DNA of 47,670 nucleotides, from contig NZ_JWJD01000002.1 of NCBI RefSeq assembly GCF_000820505.1, positions 1,357-49,026 on the forward strand. The letters are read 5' to 3'. The translations under genes and the position numbers were made by a program. Shown piece after piece: positions 1 through 7,581 of the stretch; within the stretch, counting starts at the first letter, position 1; each line of letters opens with the position of its first letter. Origin of the DNA: Geoalkalibacter ferrihydriticus DSM 17813. Lineage in GTDB: Bacteria > Desulfobacterota > Desulfuromonadia > Desulfuromonadales > Geoalkalibacteraceae. Under the pieces are notes generated by a model that saw only the letters and a program-made list of their open reading frames with translations, was not told the origin of the DNA and searched no databases.

Positions 1-40
1 TGAACTCTTTGGAGTAGCGGCCATTCGATCTCTTGCTCAT
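1..40 (-). CDS. Transposase N-terminus (partial, runs off window)
   Basis: Thirteen codons are visible, reading MSKRSNGRYSKEF, before the frame leaves the window. A strong GGAGG ribosome binding site lies 6 bases upstream of the ATG. The basic start followed by a YSKEF-type motif is typical of the small helix-turn-helix OrfA protein of IS3-like elements. The family call rests on this short stretch only. The sequence just upstream, about 78-105 on the minus strand, could hold the element's terminal repeat, but the partner end is outside the window. Confidence 0.5.
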   Translation of the reverse strand, partial: MSKRSNGRYSKEF

Positions 41-107
41 GTTGAACACCTCCGCTGATAGGGTACACGTTGGTGTCCGATTTTTTCAACTTACCCCAGC
101 TTTAAGC

Positions 108-141
108 GGCCCCATTTGGGGCCCATTTGAGGCCCATTTGG
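108..141. repeat. Short tandem repeat of a GGCCCATTTG unit
   Basis: Three near-identical 11-12 base units (GGCCCATTTG with small variations) stand head to tail just outside the partial transposase. They may belong to an insertion-sequence end. No function is evident. Confidence 0.6.
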
Positions 142-506
142 ACCAAAGAGCACTTTTAATCGAAAGACATGCGAAGATATAATGTTTTTCCGGTTGCTGC
201 GGCCCCCTCGGAAAGAATTTGGCTGCTGGTTGCGGGGATCTTTGCGTTTGCCTTGGATCTTCAGGGTGCTGCGATGGCGCTTTTGGTACTCCCGGATCTG
301 CTTGCGTTCCATCTTGTTCTACGCAAGGCGGCGAGGTGTTGCTTGGCTGGCTTGTAAATGGCAGATCTGTGCCAGTGCAAAAAGTATAGTTTTGGCACTG
401 CCGCTTCCAAGTGAATTTTCAGGCGACATTTTCTTCCAAACCAAGTGCATTAACCAATGCAAAAAACAAAGTGCAACAAATGCGTCTTTGTGATAAGTTT
501 GTGCAC
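142..506. other. Stretch without a convincing gene upstream of the resolvase
   Basis: I see no protein I can defend here. A 73-codon minus-strand reading frame (91-312) runs through the tandem repeat, and other frames are short. The segment 370-506 is AT-rich, contains several TGCA/GTGCA words and precedes the resolvase, so a res recombination site could lie there. I cannot delimit one. Confidence 0.4.
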
Positions 507-1082
507 ATGAGAGAATCGCTATCACACAAAATCGGTTACGCTCGCGTCAGCACAATCGGCCAAAATCTTGATGGACAACTTGATTTATTGCGCCAGGCGG
601 GGTGCGACAAAATTTTCTCCGATAAGGTTAGCGGTGTTGCCGTTTCTCGGCCCGAGTGGGACAAGGCGCTCGAATACCTGCGCCCCGGTGATGTTTTGGT
701 GGTGACGGAACTCAGCCGCATGACCCGCTCATTGATGCATCTTCTGCAACTGGTCAAGGAATTTGAGGACCGCGGCGTCAATATCATCTCCCTGCGTGAG
801 AATATCGACACTTCCACGGCGACCGGTCGCGCCTTCATGCACATCATCGGTGCCATCAACCAAATGGAACGCGAGCTCAAGGCCGAACGTGCCGCCGCCG
901 GCAGGGCCGCCGCCAAAGCCAGAGGCAAAAGTGGCGGCAGACCCAGGACCGATCAGGCCAAATTGGAGCACGCGAGGGTGCTTTACGAAAATTCAGAGCA
1001 AAGCGCCCAGGCCATTTGCGACAGCCTGGGAATTGGACGCCGCACGTTTTTCAAGTATCTTGCGCAGTGCCGACCCGCCTAA
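507..1082 (+). CDS. Serine recombinase (resolvase/invertase family)
   Basis: This 191-residue protein is a Tn3-resolvase/DNA-invertase type site-specific recombinase. The catalytic domain opens with YARVSTIGQNLDGQ, where the S is the expected nucleophile. TELSRMTRS is the usual arginine-rich active-site segment, and the long E helix includes INQMERELKAERAAAG. A helix-turn-helix DNA-binding tail follows (AQAICDSLGIGRRTFFKYL). I chose the ATG at 507 because family members begin a few residues before the YARVST motif; an open frame extends upstream to 411 but lacks family-like sequence. It is full length for the family. In this setting it is probably the resolvase of a Tn3-like transposon whose transposase is missing, or a small mobile-element recombinase. 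Confidence 0.85.
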   Translation: MRESLSHKIGYARVSTIGQNLDGQLDLLRQAGCDKIFSDKVSGVAVSRPEWDKALEYLRPGDVLVVTELSRMTRSLMHLLQLVKEFEDRGVNIISLRENIDTSTATGRAFMHIIGAINQMERELKAERAAAGRAAAKARGKSGGRPRTDQAKLEHARVLYENSEQSAQAICDSLGIGRRTFFKYLAQCRPA

Positions 1083-1134
1083 GCGATGCATGCGCCTCCT
1101 CCGGTGCCCACAGTTAAATACCAAGGTTAATCCA

Positions 1135-1290
1135 GGCCCCCGCAAAGACCCAGACCCAGCCTTCGTCCAGCGTGAAAACGCGGGTGCCATCGGTGCCCCA
1201 CATCAGATTGGGCGCCAAGGTGATGATCTTGCCATCATGCGCCTTGGCCCCCTTGGGTCGCCCCCGGTGCGGGGATCTCGGCCCTGGCCG
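1135..1290 (-). pseudogene. IS3-family OrfB transposase fragment
   Basis: The minus strand encodes a short internal piece of an IS3-type DDE transposase: a GRPKGAKAHDGKI stretch followed by APNLMWGTDGTRVFT and DEGWVWVF. The D in WGTDGT corresponds to the first catalytic aspartate of the rve-type domain. Neither the helix-turn-helix part nor the rest of the catalytic domain is present. The frame continues into unrelated sequence on both sides, including the mazE promoter region, so this is a relic left by deletion. It may or may not derive from the same element as the start at position 40. Confidence 0.7.
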
Positions 1291-1333
1291 CAGCCAAGCT
1301 CCAGCACCGAGCACACAGCCTGAAGGAAAATAT

Positions 1334-1362
1334 TTTCCAGACTGATTAATAATGTTTATACT
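1334..1362 (+). promoter_or_regulatory. Putative mazE promoter
   Basis: A good -10 box (TATACT, 1357-1362) sits 31 bases before the mazE start. A weak -35 (TTTCCA, 1334-1339) lies 17 bases upstream of it. A GGGAGG ribosome binding site precedes the ATG at 1393. Confidence 0.45.
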
Positions 1363-1392
1363 ACGTTTAGACATCATTGCGGGAGGCTTACC

Positions 1393-1650
1393 ATGTCACA
1401 TGTCGAGGCGGTCGTTGGCATCAAAAAATGGGGGAACAGCCTGGGGGTCCGATTGCCAGCCAACGTGGCAAAGGCAGCTCATTTGGCCGTTGACCAGATG
1501 GTGCGCATCACGGTTGACGATGGCAACGTAACCATTTCTCCGATTGATGGTTTGGAGATGACCCTTGAGCAGCGGCTGGCCCTTTTTGATCCGACCAGGC
1601 ATGGCGGCGAGGCAATGGCAACTGCGCCGGTTGGTGCGGAAAAATGGTGA
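1393..1650 (+). CDS. mazE: MazE-like antitoxin, AbrB/SpoVT fold
   Basis: This 85-residue protein has the typical MazE/PemI layout. The N-terminal swapped-hairpin AbrB DNA-binding domain contains IKKWGNSLGVRLPANVAKAA, followed by a V-rich strand and DGNVTI. An acidic and flexible C-terminus (LEQRLALFDPTRHGGE) normally wraps the toxin. It has a strong GGGAGG ribosome binding site, and its stop overlaps the mazF start by 7 bases, the usual coupled arrangement. MazE neutralises the MazF endoribonuclease and represses its own operon. The gene appears intact although the toxin next to it is broken, so it may survive as an orphan antitoxin. Confidence 0.88.
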   Translation: MSHVEAVVGIKKWGNSLGVRLPANVAKAAHLAVDQMVRITVDDGNVTISPIDGLEMTLEQRLALFDPTRHGGEAMATAPVGAEKW

Positions 1651-1965
1651 CGCGGCGTGGCGCGTCTTCAACCAGCGAACAGCCGTGGGCCCCGGACCGG
1701 CAGGAGGTCATCTGGATTAATTGCAATCCCCAGGCAGGCAATGAGATGCGGGACATCCATCCTTTTCTGGTGCTCTCGCCCCGCGTGTTCAACGAGCGTA
1801 CATCACTGGTGATCGGGCTTCCCATGGCCACGGCGCCGTGCAATGCCGATAACCCCTTTGCCGTTGCCGTCGGTCTAGCCAAGGGGAAAAAAGCGGAAAA
1901 ACCAGCTATGTCCTCTGCCATCAGCCCAGGTTATTCGACTGACGCACCCGCAACGGAGCACCGCA
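1644..1965 (+). pseudogene. mazF: MazF-like toxin, frameshifted and interrupted
   Basis: The first 80 or so codons give a recognisable MazF endoribonuclease, with EVIWINCNPQAGNEM, HPFLVLSPRVFNERT and NPFAVAVGLAKG. In the poly-A tract near 1885-1905 the family-like sequence moves to another frame, where it reads KTSYVLCHQPRLFD. A single missing A would explain this. A TGA at 1940-1942 then stands where MazF proteins have the W of the FDWR motif, and RTRNGAPHP follows. Beyond about 1965 the family resemblance ends and other transposon sequence begins. The toxin is therefore very probably inactive. An alternative is a sequencing error in the A-run, but the TGA would remain. Confidence 0.75.
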
Positions 1966-1972
1966 CCCGCCT

Positions 1973-2020
1973 AAACTGCGGGGCATCGTCGAACTGGACG
2001 AAAAATATCTGGGTGGCGCC
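1973..2020 (+). pseudogene. IS1595-like transposase fragment
   Basis: Sixteen codons read KLRGIVELDEKYLGGA, the signature around the first catalytic residue of IS1595/ISXO2-type transposases (usually VEVDETYIGG). The piece is squeezed between the mazF remnant and an IS91-like fragment, so both junctions are deletion scars. It is too short for a firm family call. Confidence 0.45.
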
Positions 2021-2577
2021 CCTCGCCGGTGCAGGCATTGTCAAAGATCGTCCGGGCCAAGTTTCGCGACCGCATGGCGAAAGAGGGACTGCTCTCCAAG
2101 ATCCCCTCCGAGCTTTGGAAGATTGAGTGGAACGTCAACTCCCAGGCCGTGGGCAGCGCGGAGGCTTCGATCAAATATCTCAGCTCCTACGTCTTCCGGG
2201 TGGCGATCTCGAACAGCCGCATCGTCAAGGTCGAGGACGATAAGGTTTTCTTCCGCTACAGGAAGACCGGAAGCAACCGCCTGCGTACCCTGGGGCTCGA
2301 CGCCCTGGAGTTCATTCGGCGCTTTCTCCAGCATGTGCTGCCCACGGGCTTTATGAAGGTGCGCTACTATGGCTTTCTCAGCCCCGGCTTCAGGATCTCC
2401 CTGGAGGGGGTGCGCGCCAGGATCGAGTTGGCCTTCGGGTTCGAGCTGACTGCCCCAGAGGTGGAACCGGAGCCGCCGCCCCAGATCCTCTGCCGCCACT
2501 GCGGGCACGAACTCGTCTACCGCTACTCGATCCTGCCGCACCGGCGGCGCAGTTTGACGGCGGCGCCATCGGGATAA
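2020..2577 (+). pseudogene. IS91-family transposase, C-terminal part only
   Basis: About 185 codons match the C-terminal half of an IS91/IS801-type rolling-circle transposase: PVQALSKIVRAKFRDR, then NVNSQAVGSAEASIKYLSS. The tyrosine-bearing block YLSSYVFRVAIS follows, then VRYYGFLS and a final cysteine pair CRHCGHEL. The N-terminal zinc finger and the HUH motif are missing, so this copy cannot transpose alone. It is a different lineage from the intact IS91-type gene at 5682, although the two elements share the same right-end sequence (see 2861-2869 and 6932-6940). Confidence 0.8.
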
Positions 2578-2869
2578 GCCGGATCGAAAAATCGCAGCGT
2601 CACTCCGATGAGGATCGAAGCAGCCCGGCGGGTCGTACTCCCCGGGGCGGGACAGCAAGGGTGCGCCCAAAGCCCGAAAAAATGGCCTGATTCGACCATC
2701 TCAAATCCGAAAAGAGAGGCCATAACCCCGAAAAACTCACCAAAACGGGCCGCTGTTCGACCCATCTGTCGGCGACAGCCTCCGTTTCGTCCCTCTCAGA
2801 GCAAGATCTCACCTCGCCCCAGATTACCAATACCCTTATTTCAAAGATCGGTGCCCGATTGCCGGGCTT
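2578..2869 (+). mobile_element. Right-end (oriIS) non-coding part of the truncated IS91-like element
   Basis: This GC-rich segment lies downstream of the transposase fragment and contains no convincing gene. It ends with GCCGGGCTT (2861-2869). The same nine bases close the second IS91-like element at 6932-6940, so I take this as the element's right terminus. The next base starts the R' core of an attC-like site. Confidence 0.5.
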
Positions 2870-2925
2870 CATGAACAATGGATTGAAACGACCTTTCAGG
2901 TCGTGTCAATCCTTATGGGTTAGCT
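2870..2925 (-). other. Degenerate attC-like recombination site of cassette 5
   Basis: On the minus strand the order is AGCTAAC (R'' core, 2919-2925), a six-base spacer, a 15-base arm and a three-base loop. A matching arm with one mismatch, a three-base spacer and GTTCATG (R' position, 2870-2876) follow. The size (56 bp) and layout match the clear attC sites in this array (54, 60 and 61 bp), and it sits downstream of the cassette-like gene at 3017. Both core boxes depart from consensus (RYYYAAC and GTTRRRY), so it may be inactive, or it may simply be a hairpin terminator. Confidence 0.5.
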
Positions 2926-3016
2926 GTCTTTATAAGTTTACGCATTCCACTAAAGAAATTATTTGCGAACAGATTAAAGAGCATGATTTAAACAATATTA
3001 TTCTTGATTGATATTG

Positions 3017-4495
3017 TTAATTTTTCAAGACCGATAAACACCTATCAAGGACGCACTTGTTGCTAATAATTACAATATTTAATTTTTTCCTTGTTCTAGT
3101 GATATTTTGAAAAAGCATTTTTACTGCATTATAGTATGTTTCACTTTTGTAGTATAGACTGCCGTCTTCGTTGTAACTGAAAAACTTGTCAATGACAATT
3201 GCTACCTTATCAAATTCTTGTCCAATGACACCATGGGAAGATTTGCAAAAAGATTCAAAATAAATTTCGTGATGCTCTTTGTTGTATTGCGAAGGTGTAA
3301 ATCTGATAATTTCCCACTTATTTTCGCGTAGGCATTCAAGAAGACTTTTTGCATCGTCATTATTGTCAAAATAATTTATATAAATATTGTCTTTACTTTT
3401 AATTTCTAAATTTTTTCTGTTGTTAAAAAGAGTTTTTATGAACGAGGCTATTTCTTTATTAGTTCTTATTTTGTCAGTTAATCCATAATTTTTAATACAT
3501 GGTAAATTTTTTATGTATTCTTCTACTGCGTTACTTTGTTCCCAGTTAGCTAAAGTCTGGTTTTTGTCATATGAAAATATACATTTAAATTTGTGTACTT
3601 TTGCCTTTTTGACTATTTCTTGTAGTTGGTCTAGCCTAATTCTTTGTGCTTCGTCTATTATTATTACATCGTAAGCTAAAAGGTATATGCTATTGATGCT
3701 TTTTATTGGTATTATATTCCATGAGTAGTCCGTTTTTAGCTTGTCTTGCCCATTGTTCAAATTTCCGCAATGTATCAATAAAGTCTTTTTTGAGCTTTCT
3801 ATTGTCACTTTTGCAATATCATATACAAGTAGCGTTTTACCTGTTCCAGCACTACCAGTTACAGAGATGAATTCTGTGCCTGTGCTGACTTTTATTGTGT
3901 TTAGAATGTTATTTTTTAATTCTTCCTGATGGTTAGTTAGGAAATATTCATTGTTCATGAATTTTTTTGTTGAGTTGAATGGTGAGACTAAATAGCTTGA
4001 TGGATCAAATAAGCTTTCAATTTCACTGAAATTTTGATCGTTTTGATCTTTTAGGTGTGCTTCTAAATATGAAAATTCAACTTTTTTTATTTTGTCATTT
4101 TCATAAAGAGCATATAAAGCGTTTTCTTCAGTAATATATGTAAATAATAATACCTTAATTCCAATATGGCTAAGGTAAAAATTATTTTTATGTAGTTGTC
4201 TTTGTACTTGTTCTTCCGTGCTTTTGAGCTTTAACTCTATATTTATGGCACAACTATTAGTTATTCTAAGAAGATCAAACTCTTTACTTATTTGTGGGAT
4301 TTTATATCCTAAATAAAAATTGTCGAAAATATCTCTATTCTCTGTTGTTTCGTACAGTTTTTCTACTAAACATCTTAAATCTTCAACCTCTTTATCTTTG
4401 ATATCAATCCCGTGGTATTTTTTGAAATTATTGTAGATTTCTCTTGGTAGGGACTTATGCGCCTGAATCAGTGATAAAATGTTTATTTTTTTCAC
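3017..4495 (-). CDS. PD-(D/E)XK nuclease fused to DUF2075-type helicase; candidate defence protein
   Basis: The product has 492 residues and is AT-rich, unlike the core genome. The N-terminal third contains EFDLLRI (D74) followed by NIELK (E87, K89), the D...ExK pattern of PD-(D/E)XK nucleases. From about residue 205 there is an SF1-like P-loop helicase of the DUF2075/Schlafen group: Walker A GSAGTGKT (214-221), Walker B VIIIDEAQ (277-284), FSYDKNQ (307-313), GVIGQEFDKVAIVID and a motif-VI-like NITRTRKK near the end. The GTG start has an AAGGA site 6 bases upstream. It is oriented like the integron cassettes, has an attC-like hairpin downstream and begins only 18 bases from the IS91-like insertion, so it was probably the fifth cassette. 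Nuclease-helicase fusions of this kind often act against phage or plasmid DNA; that role is inferred here. Confidence 0.75.
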   Translation of the reverse strand: MKKINILSLIQAHKSLPREIYNNFKKYHGIDIKDKEVEDLRCLVEKLYETTENRDIFDNFYLGYKIPQISKEFDLLRITNSCAINIELKLKSTEEQVQRQLHKNNFYLSHIGIKVLLFTYITEENALYALYENDKIKKVEFSYLEAHLKDQNDQNFSEIESLFDPSSYLVSPFNSTKKFMNNEYFLTNHQEELKNNILNTIKVSTGTEFISVTGSAGTGKTLLVYDIAKVTIESSKKTLLIHCGNLNNGQDKLKTDYSWNIIPIKSINSIYLLAYDVIIIDEAQRIRLDQLQEIVKKAKVHKFKCIFSYDKNQTLANWEQSNAVEEYIKNLPCIKNYGLTDKIRTNKEIASFIKTLFNNRKNLEIKSKDNIYINYFDNNDDAKSLLECLRENKWEIIRFTPSQYNKEHHEIYFESFCKSSHGVIGQEFDKVAIVIDKFFSYNEDGSLYYKSETYYNAVKMLFQNITRTRKKLNIVIISNKCVLDRCLSVLKN

Positions 4496-4782
4496 GTTAT
4501 TTCCTTATAAAAACAAGTGGAATAAATCGATTGATAATTTTCCATCTTTGACACCTACGGTTGGGATAAGCGGTGGCGACGCGAAGGAACGGCCTACAAC
4601 CGCAACTTTTGATTTTGCTTTTTGGGAAGCACCCAACCCCATTCCATCCGCTTGATCTGCTGGTTGAACTAAGCCGCTATCGCGGCGGAAAAAAACAAAA
4701 CACAATCCCTGTCCATAGAAACTTCAGGGTATAACTCCTTTGAATGGCCCAATTCCGGGCCTCCTGACCGAAGGAGTTTATC

Positions 4783-5704
4783 TTAGATTCATCGGAACAA
4801 TCCCGCTTTAACGATCTGTACCAACGTCACCTGCGCATGCTGAAACTGCAGGGCAAGAGTGACAAGACCATCGATGTTTATGCGCGTGCGGTCCGCCGGG
4901 CGTCCCAACATTTCGATTGTTGCCCTGACCGGCTGACCCAGGAACAATTGGAGGTCTACTTTAGTCAACTGGTAGATTCCATTCCTGGAGCACGGTCAAG
5001 GTCGACCGTAATGGCCTGCAATTCTTTTGGAAGCATGTGCTCAAACGTGACTGGCAGTGGGTCAATATTATCAAGCCACCCAAGATCCGAACTATTCCTG
5101 ATATTCTGACGCCAGCAGAGGTTGTCAAATTGATCGGAGCGACCCGTAAACTGCGCTTCCGTGTGTTTTTTTAGCCACCTAATCTTTGGGGCTGCGACTT
5201 GAAGAAACTTTGTCCCTTCAGGTCGGCGATATTGATGCCCAGCAGAAACGGGTTCATGTGCGGCGCGGGCAAGGGAACAAGGATCGCCTGGTTCCCTTGC
5301 CCGATCTGACCTACCACGCCTTGCGGGACTTGTGGCGCATGCATCGTCACCCGGTTTTGCTCTTCCCCAATGCGCAGGGCTCCCCGGAAACGATCCGCCA
5401 GGCGACTACCCATATGGACCGTGGAGGTGTCCAAAAAACCATCAAGATGCTCGTTGCAGAGTGTGGCATCAAAAAAAATTTAACCCACTCCCTGCGGCAC
5501 AGCTTTGCTACCCATCTGCTCGAACGTGGCTTAAGCCTGCGCCATATCCAGAGCTTGCTCGGTCATTCCAGTCCGACCACGATCGCCCGCTATGCTCACC
5601 TGACCAATGTCACTGAAAAGGATTCCCTGACCACCATCAATCGCCTGATCAATTCCCTGCCTTTTGCTCTGGGAGGCGATGATGGATCTGATCTCTATCG
5701 TTGA
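4783..5704 (+). pseudogene. Tyrosine recombinase of the IS91-type element, two frameshifts and a stop
   Basis: The N-terminal SAM-like domain is recognisable (DLYQRHLRMLKLQGKSDKTI, then YARAVRR), with no standard start codon visible near the GGAG site at 4773. Around 4980 the family-like sequence moves to another frame (WSTVKVDRNGLQFFWKHVLK, PPKIRTIPDILTPAE). In the T-run at 5166-5172 it shifts again, and TAA at 5180-5182 replaces a tyrosine codon before LGLRLEETLSLQVGDID. The catalytic half is otherwise well kept: R in LRLEE, HSLRHSFATHLL, LLGHSS and the nucleophile in ARYAHL. Its stop lies inside the transposase gene, suggesting the two were once translationally coupled. The protein can no longer be made whole. 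Confidence 0.8.
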
Positions 5705-6731
5705 ACAATTTCATGATTCCTTTATCGCCCAATATGCCGACCGGCTGCTCCCCGGTTACCACAACGCGCTTCGTGCCACCAGACGCTGTCGAACGCCCGA
5801 CTCGGGTGAACTCCATGTGCGCTGTACGGAATGCGAGCAAACCGAATGGCGCCCTCTCTCCTGTGGGCATCGCAATTGCCCCAAGTGTCAGAACCATGAA
5901 GCGAGCCAGTGGCTGGATCGACAACAAGCCAAGTTGTTGCCCGTGCCCTACTTTATGGTGACCTTTACCCTGCCTGCTGAACTGCGACCGCTGGCCTGGT
6001 CTTTTCAAGAACAGATCTACGCGATGCTCTTCGTCTGTGCCGTCAGCACCCTGAAGGATTTCGGCCTGAATCCCAAGCATCTGGGCGCAGATATGGGCAT
6101 GACAGCGGTGCTGCATACCCAGACCCGTCGGCTTGATTATCACCCGCATATCCATGTCATCGTGCCCGGTGGCGGCCTTGATAAGCGCCGACGACAATGG
6201 AAAAAGATCAAAGGCAAGTTCCTGTTTAACGAGCGCAACCTGGCCCGTGTCTTTCGCGCCCGTTTTCTGGCGGCGGTCAAAAAGGCACAGCTGAAAATCC
6301 CGGTCGGTGCGCCCGACACATGGGTCGTTGACTGTCAGCATGTGGGCACGGGTCTACCGGCCCTGAAATATCTGTCCCGTTATCTCTATCGCGGGGTCAT
6401 TGCCGAGAAAAACATCCTCTCCTGTCAGGATGGCAAGGTGACCTTCAGCTATCTGGACAGCGGCACTGGCCAAACATGTACCCGCACCCTGAAGGCGGAA
6501 GATTTTCTGTGGCTGGTGCTGCAACATGTCTTAGCCAAAGGGTTTCGCCGCGTCCGGGATTATGGCTTTTTGCACGGCAACGCCAAAAGGCTCTTGTTGC
6601 TGGTGCAACTCATTCTGCGCGTTATGATCGAGTCAAATCCCCTGCGACCAAGACCGGTTTTTAAATGCCCTCGCTGCAAAGCGGTTATGGAAATTACGGC
6701 CTTTCGACGACCGGCGTGGCTATCGGGTTAG
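5682..6731 (+). CDS. IS91-family transposase (HUH rolling-circle type)
   Basis: The 349-residue protein appears complete. It has an N-terminal zinc-binding region (RCTECEQTEWRPLSCGHRNC, then PKCQ) and the FTLPAELRPL block. The HUH motif is HPHIHVIVPGGG, and a tyrosine-bearing block reads ALKYLSRYLYRGVI. A second cysteine pair (FKCPRCKAV) lies near the C-terminus. IS91 enzymes nick single-stranded ends and move by rolling-circle transfer of one strand. Two ATGs are adjacent (5679 and 5682); I prefer 5682 because GGGAGG then lies at normal distance. The start overlaps the end of the recombinase pseudogene by 23 bases. Confidence 0.9.
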   Translation: MDLISIVEQFHDSFIAQYADRLLPGYHNALRATRRCRTPDSGELHVRCTECEQTEWRPLSCGHRNCPKCQNHEASQWLDRQQAKLLPVPYFMVTFTLPAELRPLAWSFQEQIYAMLFVCAVSTLKDFGLNPKHLGADMGMTAVLHTQTRRLDYHPHIHVIVPGGGLDKRRRQWKKIKGKFLFNERNLARVFRARFLAAVKKAQLKIPVGAPDTWVVDCQHVGTGLPALKYLSRYLYRGVIAEKNILSCQDGKVTFSYLDSGTGQTCTRTLKAEDFLWLVLQHVLAKGFRRVRDYGFLHGNAKRLLLLVQLILRVMIESNPLRPRPVFKCPRCKAVMEITAFRRPAWLSG

Positions 6732-6940
6732 TTTGCACAAAACGGCATCGTATTGCTTTATGGCCATTCAAACAGGAGGATCAATAGTTCCAGAGGGGGA
6801 CGTGAGCACCAGCGATTTTTTTAGCCTGTTCGCAGGCGACGGCCCCCGCTCGCCTTGAAAAAAGCGCCTAAAAAACAGAACCTTACCACCCTCAACATCA
6901 AACCGATATATTTGCTTTATATGTATTTGTGGCCGGGCTT
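6732..6940 (+). other. Non-coding right end of the IS91-type element
   Basis: No convincing gene is present. The segment closes with GCCGGGCTT (6932-6940), identical to the end of the truncated IS91-like element at 2861-2869. A run of T and A tracts with short inverted repeats around 6815-6880 may be part of the replication-origin-like end (oriIS). Confidence 0.5.
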
Positions 6941-7001
6941 GTTCAACCACAGGATAAGATCGCGGCTCGTTCCTCGCGCTATCTATCCTTATTCGTTAGG
7001 T
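6941..7001 (-). other. attC site of cassette 4
   Basis: On the minus strand the R'' box is ACCTAAC (6995-7001) and the R' box is GTTGAAC (6941-6947), a perfect GTTRRRY. Between them an imperfect stem pairs AAGGATAGATAGCGCG with CGCGATCTTATCCT around a short loop. Total length is 61 bp. The R'' box overlaps the stop of the gene at 6996. Confidence 0.88.
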
Positions 7002-7520
7002 TTTAATGTTTATTTTCATTTTTCTGGTGAATAAACTTTTTATATGGAAACCGATACTTTGTGTCGTGAAAGCAATATTGGCTGAAAGAAAATTTTGTAA
7101 AGACCTAATTTTTAGGCTTAATGTCTGTATGTTTTTGTAGCATTCTGCTGCTTTGAAATTTTTATTTGATTCGTTATGTTTGTTGAAATAATCGACGTAC
7201 TGTCTTACGTGAGTTACGATTAATTCTTCCCATGGGGTTTTCATATAAGGGAAATATAAAAGTACAAGTGTTCTCGGTTTGTATAGTGCTTTGTTTATTT
7301 CAATTATTTTTCCACTTATTTCTTCAAAATTCCCGTTTTGTTCATATTTCTGAGCTCCGTAGTATGTGTCTCCTATTATTTCTGAAAGGTTGTTCATTGC
7401 GTCGAAAAGCTCTTCTAATTTTTGACGCAAGAACGTTTGCCTGTCTCTCATGTGTATAAAAAGCTGAGAGAGGGCAAATAATAAAATTGCAATTGCGGCA
7501 CTGAAAATTGCTTTTTCCAT
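6996..7520 (-). CDS. Cassette 4: single-pass membrane protein of unknown function
   Basis: The 174-residue protein has one N-terminal membrane helix (about residues 5-21, AIFSAAIAILLFALSQL) followed by a charged, mostly helical soluble part. I recognise no family. The gene is AT-rich and lies between two attC sites, with its stop in the R'' box and its start 8 bases from the R' box of the preceding cassette, a typical compact cassette. Small membrane-anchored proteins of this kind are common among cassettes, and some act in phage defence, but nothing in this sequence demonstrates a role. Confidence 0.75.
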   Translation of the reverse strand: MEKAIFSAAIAILLFALSQLFIHMRDRQTFLRQKLEELFDAMNNLSEIIGDTYYGAQKYEQNGNFEEISGKIIEINKALYKPRTLVLLYFPYMKTPWEELIVTHVRQYVDYFNKHNESNKNFKAAECYKNIQTLSLKIRSLQNFLSANIAFTTQSIGFHIKSLFTRKMKINIKT

Positions 7521-7527
7521 TTTTAAA

Positions 7528-7581
7528 ACCTAACGTGAAGTTCAGCCTCTGCGAAGCAGTCGGCTGCAGCGATTGTTAGCC
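7528..7581 (-). other. attC site of cassette 3
   Basis: The minus-strand R'' box is GGCTAAC (7575-7581) and the R' box is GTTAGGT (7528-7534). The arms CTGCAGCCGACTGC and GCAGAGGCTGAAC fold around a TTC loop, and the usual TTCAC spacer precedes R'. Length is 54 bp. Confidence 0.92.

Larger units (their letters stand above)
4514..6940 (+). mobile_element. IS91-family element with tyrosine-recombinase pseudogene and transposase
   Basis: The element contains a decayed tyrosine recombinase and an overlapping intact HUH transposase, both on the plus strand. I place the right end at 6940, where GCCGGGCTT directly meets the R' core of an attC. The left end is placed near 4514, where a CAAG tetranucleotide stands 18 bases from the start of the cassette gene. 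IS91 elements lack terminal inverted repeats and make no target duplication, and none is seen. The left boundary is uncertain by some tens of bases. The interval 4518-4782 appears non-coding. Confidence 0.65.

Noticed and set aside
91-312. 73-codon minus-strand frame
   Set aside because: It runs through the tandem repeat, has no good ribosome binding site and matches no family I know. Its first half has coding-like codon use, so a remnant is possible.
2600-2878. 92-codon minus-strand frame in the IS91 right end
   Set aside because: It crosses the IS/attC boundary and has no family resemblance; it is more likely a by-product of a GC-rich non-coding end.
2880-2912. Sequence resembling a CRISPR repeat (contains ATTGAAAC and forms a hairpin)
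   Set aside because: Only one copy is present, with no regular spacing or cas genes. The position and layout fit a degenerate attC better.
4505-4705. 66-codon minus-strand frame at the left end of the IS91-type element
   Set aside because: There is no recognisable protein, and it overlaps the expected non-coding terminus.
6768-6950. 60-codon minus-strand frame downstream of cassette 4, possibly a further cassette
   Set aside because: It begins inside the attC and runs into the IS91 right end. The shared GCCGGGCTT shows that the sequence beyond R' belongs to the insertion sequence.
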